The notes under the pieces were generated by a model. That model had not been told where the DNA came from. It made no database searches and saw only the letters and a program-made list of their open reading frames with translations. A stretch of DNA of 64,000 bases from Candidatus Latescibacterota bacterium (GTDB lineage: Bacteria > Latescibacterota > UBA2968), in contig JAJDYX010000022.1 in NCBI GenBank assembly GCA_022824945.1, forward strand, positions 112,419 through 176,418, in the 5' to 3' direction. The translations under genes were made by a program, and so were the position numbers. Below, one piece after another: positions 60,658 through 64,000 of this stretch (the stretch's first letter is position 1; every line of letters begins with the position of its first letter).

Positions 60658-61629
60658 ATGAACGAATATGCAGTCACATTCACCGAATCCGAAACCGCAA
60701 AATTGCTACCCGTTGAAATCGATACAGACGCGATCGGTGCAGACGAAGTCGCGGGTCATACCCTTGCAACCCTCATCAGCGCGGGCACGGAATTAAACAG
60801 TGGGTATCTCGGCGACAATTTTCCCAGACAATCGGGATACGCGGCGGCATTCAAAGTTGAAAAAGTGGGAAAAAATGTCGAGGGCATTTCCCCGGGCGAC
60901 CTCGCCTTCTGCCCGGGCAATCACGCCTCCTATCAGCGAAAACCAGCCTCGCAGGTAATTCGCCTGCCCGATGGCCTCGCGCCAGAAATATCTACATTTG
61001 CCCGCATGATGGGTGTCTCAATGACCACCCTCACAACCACCTCGGCGCGGCCACCAGCCAAAATACTCATCACTGGACTCGGACTCGTCGGCCATCTCGC
61101 AGCCAAAAACTTTCAAGCCTGCGGCTACGAAGTCTATGCCTGTGACCCGGTTGCATCGCGGCGGAAAATTGCTTCAGAAACGGGGATTCACAATGTCCTG
61201 GATGCCGTACCATCGGAAAATTCCGACCTATCGGGCCAATTCCACCTCGCCATTGAATGCTCGGGACACGAACAGGCCCTGCTCGATGCGGCAGGCGCCG
61301 TGAGAAAACGCGCCGAAGTCGTTTGCATTGCCTCCCCCTGGCGTCGATATACGGACCTGCTCATACACGACTTGCACCGCCTCATCTTCTTTAACTACGT
61401 CACCATTCGCAGCGGCTGGGAATGGGAACTCCCGCGCCAGCCAGAAGACTTTCGCACCAACAGCGTCTTTGAAAACTTTGCCGGTGCCCTCAAATGGCTG
61501 GCTGAGGGCCGCGTCAATGTCGATGGCATCTACACAAAATACGATCCCGAAAGGTGCCAGCAAGCATACCAGGACCTTTTGCACAAAAAAACCGAACGCC
61601 TCGCAGTCGTCTTTGACTGGACGACTTGA
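60658..61629 (+). CDS. Medium-chain dehydrogenase (Zn-type/BchC-like)
   Basis: The 323-residue protein starts at ATG 60658, one base after the previous stop, with GAGGAAATATAAC before it; a longer start inside the previous gene has no site. It has an MDR N-domain (HTLATLISAGTELN, GDLAFCPGNHASY), a Rossmann GXGXXG (ITGLGLVGHLAA) and AIECSGHEQALLDA. It lacks the canonical GHE catalytic zinc motif, so it may be zinc-free. It resembles the BchC/threonine-dehydrogenase-like branch. It is coupled with the DUF3604 gene. Confidence 0.82.
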   Translation: MNEYAVTFTESETAKLLPVEIDTDAIGADEVAGHTLATLISAGTELNSGYLGDNFPRQSGYAAAFKVEKVGKNVEGISPGDLAFCPGNHASYQRKPASQVIRLPDGLAPEISTFARMMGVSMTTLTTTSARPPAKILITGLGLVGHLAAKNFQACGYEVYACDPVASRRKIASETGIHNVLDAVPSENSDLSGQFHLAIECSGHEQALLDAAGAVRKRAEVVCIASPWRRYTDLLIHDLHRLIFFNYVTIRSGWEWELPRQPEDFRTNSVFENFAGALKWLAEGRVNVDGIYTKYDPERCQQAYQDLLHKKTERLAVVFDWTT

Positions 61630-61664
61630 GAGCTGCAGTTAGACACAACCTTAAAAATAGGGAG

Positions 61665-61755
61665 ATGACAACCGACTTAACTCCGAGTTTGTGTTTCACT
61701 CTTAGAGCTGGGGAACCATAAGAGCCGGGGGAACTCTTACAAGGAGGGTTGTCAT
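61665..61755 (+). promoter_or_regulatory. Switch-like 5' leader with alternative helices
   Basis: A 9-bp perfect outer stem ATGACAACC (61665-61673) with GGTTGTCAT (61747-61755) would bury the start codon of the next gene, next to its AAGGAGG. Inside, TAAGAG (61719-61724) can pair either with CTCTTA at 61699-61704 or with CTCTTA at 61734-61739. The two helices exclude each other. GGGGAAC occurs in both loops. This is a classic two-state arrangement, but the signal is unknown. Confidence 0.55.
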
Positions 61756-63451
61756 GTCGAGATGTATTCGCAGTATTGTCGCGATCTCACTCGCTGCAGG
61801 CGTGATGTTGAGCTGTGGTGGCGAGCGCGTGACCCGGTCGCAGGTAGCAGATGAGCAGGTCGGACAGCCATTGAGTAAATTGGCTGCGACCAGTCACATG
61901 TCCCAGGCTGTAGTGATGGCTACTTTGCGACAGGATGACGCGCCCGTAAGCGATGCCACAGTCGAGCTTTCGCGTTCTATTGCGGGTCAGACCCCGGATT
62001 ACGCATGGTCTGGGACCACCGACGACAATGGTCAGGCGCGCGTGGAGATTATGTCACAAAATGTGACGGGTTATTACCAGGCACGCGCCATGAAGGACGG
62101 AAACACAATCGGTTCCTGGTCGAGCATACCAATTAACGGAGGCTACGAAGTGATGCTCGACTTGCCCGTTGGAGGAAGGGCACAGGTGATGGGTTCGGTT
62201 CCAATAAGACCAGAGGAGCCACCAACCCAATTTACAGTGCGTATTGAGAACATCTCACCCGTTTTTCCCTTTATAGCGAGCGGGGCCTTTGCCGTACCAT
62301 CAGGCGCAGATAGCCCCGGTCCACTCCCGCCAGGTCAGTCTTATGGATTCTCGTTTGAAGCACCGCCGGGAACCAAATTATCCTTTGCCACGATGTTTGT
62401 GCAGTCCAACGATCTATTCTATGCACCCGATGAAGAAGGCATCGCACTTTGGGATGATGCGGGCAATCGCATATCCGGCGATGTGACGGATCAGATCATG
62501 TTGTGGGATTCGGGCACAGAAGTAAATCAACCCATCGGCACGGGTGCAGACCAGGCCCCGCGTCAAAGCGGTGCAAACACGGGTGCGGCTGATGAAGATA
62601 ACACCGTGCGCATAGCAATAGGCGACGATATCCCCTCGGTTGCCAGCGTCATTCGCGTGACGATCACACCATCAGAAGATTCTGCTACGGGTTTTGGCGT
62701 GCAGATTGAGAATGTGTGGAGCGGAGAGCAACCGCAATTATTGGCACCCGGCGTATTTGTTGTGCATATGGGTTCTGCATTTCTGTTTTCATCGGATTTC
62801 CCCGATATGGGCGAGGGCCTGGAAGCACTCGCTGAAGACGGCGACCCAAGAGGTCTGGCAGAGACTGTGAGCGCAAACACAGGTGTGGTTGGGATACTGG
62901 CCCCGGGCGTATTTGCCGTACATCAGGAGGCTGGCGTATTGTTCACATCGGGTTCGCCTGATCGGGGCGAGGGCCTGGAAGCACTCGCTGAAGATGGCAA
63001 CCCAAGTGGTCTGGCAGGGGCACTGGCAAGCAGTGATCGCGTATCAGCCAGCGGCGTATTTGCCGTACCCGAAGGTGCAGATGGTCCCGGACCTGTGCCC
63101 CCTGGCGGCGCGTATGTCTTTAGCTTCAGCGCATCAGCGGGCGACCACCTGTCCTTTGCCACGATGTTTGTCCACTCCAACGACCTGTTCTATGCCCCCG
63201 GCGAGGAAGGTATAGCGCTCTTTGGAGAGGACGGATCGGCAATGATGGGCGATATCACGTCCATGATCCAGTTGTGGTATGCCGGCACAGAGATTAATCA
63301 ACCCCTCGGTATTGGTCTCGACCAGGCACCGCGTCAGTCTGGCCCCAACACAGGCGCGCCAGATCCGGACAACACCGTGCGCCTTGCCACGGGCGACCAC
63401 ATCCCCGCGGTTGGCAGCATAATCCGCGTGACGATCACGCCGGGTAATTAA
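61754..63451 (+). CDS. Lipoprotein with spondin-type repeats
   Basis: The 565-residue protein starts at ATG 61754 behind AAGGAGGG. The lipobox is near residue 21 (VMLSCGG). Residues 50-150 are a beta-sandwich. Then come spondin_N-like units: a full unit (about 155-310, SNDLFYAPDEEGIALWD, DQAPRQSGANTGA), two shortened pieces (about 325-375 and 378-420, both with EGLEALAEDG) and another full unit (about 428-565, SNDLFYAPGEEGIALFG). It is probably surface-exposed and involved in adhesion. Its translation start is enclosed by the leader structure above. Confidence 0.8.
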   Translation: MSRCIRSIVAISLAAGVMLSCGGERVTRSQVADEQVGQPLSKLAATSHMSQAVVMATLRQDDAPVSDATVELSRSIAGQTPDYAWSGTTDDNGQARVEIMSQNVTGYYQARAMKDGNTIGSWSSIPINGGYEVMLDLPVGGRAQVMGSVPIRPEEPPTQFTVRIENISPVFPFIASGAFAVPSGADSPGPLPPGQSYGFSFEAPPGTKLSFATMFVQSNDLFYAPDEEGIALWDDAGNRISGDVTDQIMLWDSGTEVNQPIGTGADQAPRQSGANTGAADEDNTVRIAIGDDIPSVASVIRVTITPSEDSATGFGVQIENVWSGEQPQLLAPGVFVVHMGSAFLFSSDFPDMGEGLEALAEDGDPRGLAETVSANTGVVGILAPGVFAVHQEAGVLFTSGSPDRGEGLEALAEDGNPSGLAGALASSDRVSASGVFAVPEGADGPGPVPPGGAYVFSFSASAGDHLSFATMFVHSNDLFYAPGEEGIALFGEDGSAMMGDITSMIQLWYAGTEINQPLGIGLDQAPRQSGPNTGAPDPDNTVRLATGDHIPAVGSIIRVTITPGN

Positions 63452-63478
63452 CCCAGTTCATGCAACAAATATATCACA

Positions 63479-63509
63479 GGGCGAGTCTTCTGGCTCGCCC
63501 TTTTTTTAT
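63479..63509 (+). terminator. Rho-independent terminator
   Basis: The stem GGGCGAG (63479-63485) with CTCGCCC (63494-63500) is followed by seven T. It ends the spondin lipoprotein gene. Confidence 0.9.
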
Positions 63510-63510
63510 A

Positions 63511-64000
63511 TCAGATATGCATACGCAACATGGGACGGCTGAATGAGAAGGGCATGTACTCCCCGGTTTTGTGGCGTTTTGTACCGGGGATCATGAAATG
63601 GATGGCAAAGGCGCGACGCTGACGATCCGTGTGATTGGGCGGTGTATAGTGCAGGGTTTGGCAATGATGGAACATAACACCACCGGCGGGCAACTCAATA
63701 ATTTCAGCTTTGGATACCTCCACCTGATCTTCGATATTAAACAGCGCATCGGTTTGAGACGAACGCTCATGGGTAAATGGGCGAAGATGAGAGCCGGGAA
63801 TGACGTGCATAGCCCCATTTGCCGCATCGGCATCGTCCAAAGTGAGCCAGCATGAGACGAGATTCGCTGGCATACATTGCCAGTACCCATTGTCTTGATG
63901 CCAGAAAACCGCATCTCCGTTATGTGCGGGCTTGAAGAGCGCCTGATCGTGGAAGAGTTGAATATTTGGACCAATGAGTGACTCGGCAATATCGAGTATG
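63511..64000 (-). CDS. Phytanoyl-CoA dioxygenase-family protein (cut by window end)
   Basis: The frame is open to the last base, so the N-terminus lies beyond the window; about 162 C-terminal residues are present. They include FWHQDNGYW, the Fe(II) HxD pair, MHVIPGSHLR, and the distal His region GGVMFHHCQTLHYTPPN with RRAF following, giving the 2-oxoglutarate Arg. It is a complete PhyH active site. Substrate is unknown. It has no HEAT tail, unlike the PhyH protein at 3396-4991. Confidence 0.85.
   Translation of the reverse strand, partial: ILDIAESLIGPNIQLFHDQALFKPAHNGDAVFWHQDNGYWQCMPANLVSCWLTLDDADAANGAMHVIPGSHLRPFTHERSSQTDALFNIEDQVEVSKAEIIELPAGGVMFHHCQTLHYTPPNHTDRQRRAFAIHFMIPGTKRHKTGEYMPFSFSRPMLRMHI

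Noticed and set aside
61665..61721. 18-codon ORF starting MTTDLTPS in the spondin leader
   Set aside because: The GGGAG touches the ATG, so initiation would be poor; the ATG is better explained as part of the leader stem.

Overview
The window is a gene-dense chromosomal contig of about 50 % GC from a Gram-negative bacterium. Evidence for Gram-negative is a TonB-dependent receptor, several lipobox lipoproteins and a protein with an outer-membrane-barrel-like tail. It also carries RNase Y, a futalosine-route menaquinone cluster, many Gfo/Idh/MocA oxidoreductases, two phytanoyl-CoA-dioxygenase-like proteins, BNR_4, DUF1961 and DUF3604 proteins. My best guess is an uncultured member of a Latescibacterota- or Poribacteria-like lineage. 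This is inference from gene content only. I saw no tRNA, rRNA, CRISPR, prophage or insertion sequence.

Layout. 1-12.6 kb: mostly plus-strand metabolic genes: partial mannonate dehydratase, diheme cytochrome c, esterase, PhyH-HEAT fusion, BNR_4 protein, a membrane protein / winged-helix / TonB receptor / TPR lipoprotein operon, an oxidoreductase and an amidohydrolase. 12.6-33.4 kb: minus-strand carbohydrate region. Its core is a polysaccharide-utilisation operon (24068 down to 15330): a secreted clan GH-A hydrolase fused to a barrel-like C-terminus, a small lipoprotein, a triple-repeat lipoprotein, a GPH-type sugar symporter and a GH3 beta-glucosidase. Just upstream lies a one-component regulator combining a beta-propeller/Y_Y_Y sensor with a sigma-54 activator module. 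Between the two is an excellent sigma-54 promoter with candidate enhancer sites. A second copy of this regulator sits next to a DUF1961 protein. 33.4-38.6 kb: a five-gene operon with STAS-like/winged-helix, NurA, unknown, HerA and glycosyltransferase genes behind a palindromic operator. 38.8-54.4 kb: housekeeping genes: queE, thrS-infC-rpmI-rplT, a coiled-coil protein, zapA, rny, ymdB, xseA-xseB, nadK, recN, mqnE-mqnC-mqnA. 54.4-64 kb: oxidoreductase, TMEM14-like protein, HTH regulator, rarA, DUF3604 protein, MDR dehydrogenase, a spondin-repeat lipoprotein behind a switch-like 5' leader, and a partial PhyH dioxygenase.

The most promising novelty is the pair of propeller-Y_Y_Y-sigma-54 activators with a complete predicted circuit (enhancers, sigma-54 promoter, glycan operon). 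Other leads are the hydrolase-barrel fusion, the HerA-NurA operon with its operator, a self-contained minus-strand RNA unit at about 2.9-3.3 kb, a leader with mutually exclusive helices before the spondin lipoprotein, a terminator sequence present in three near-identical copies, and several tiny ORFs with strong ribosome-binding sites.
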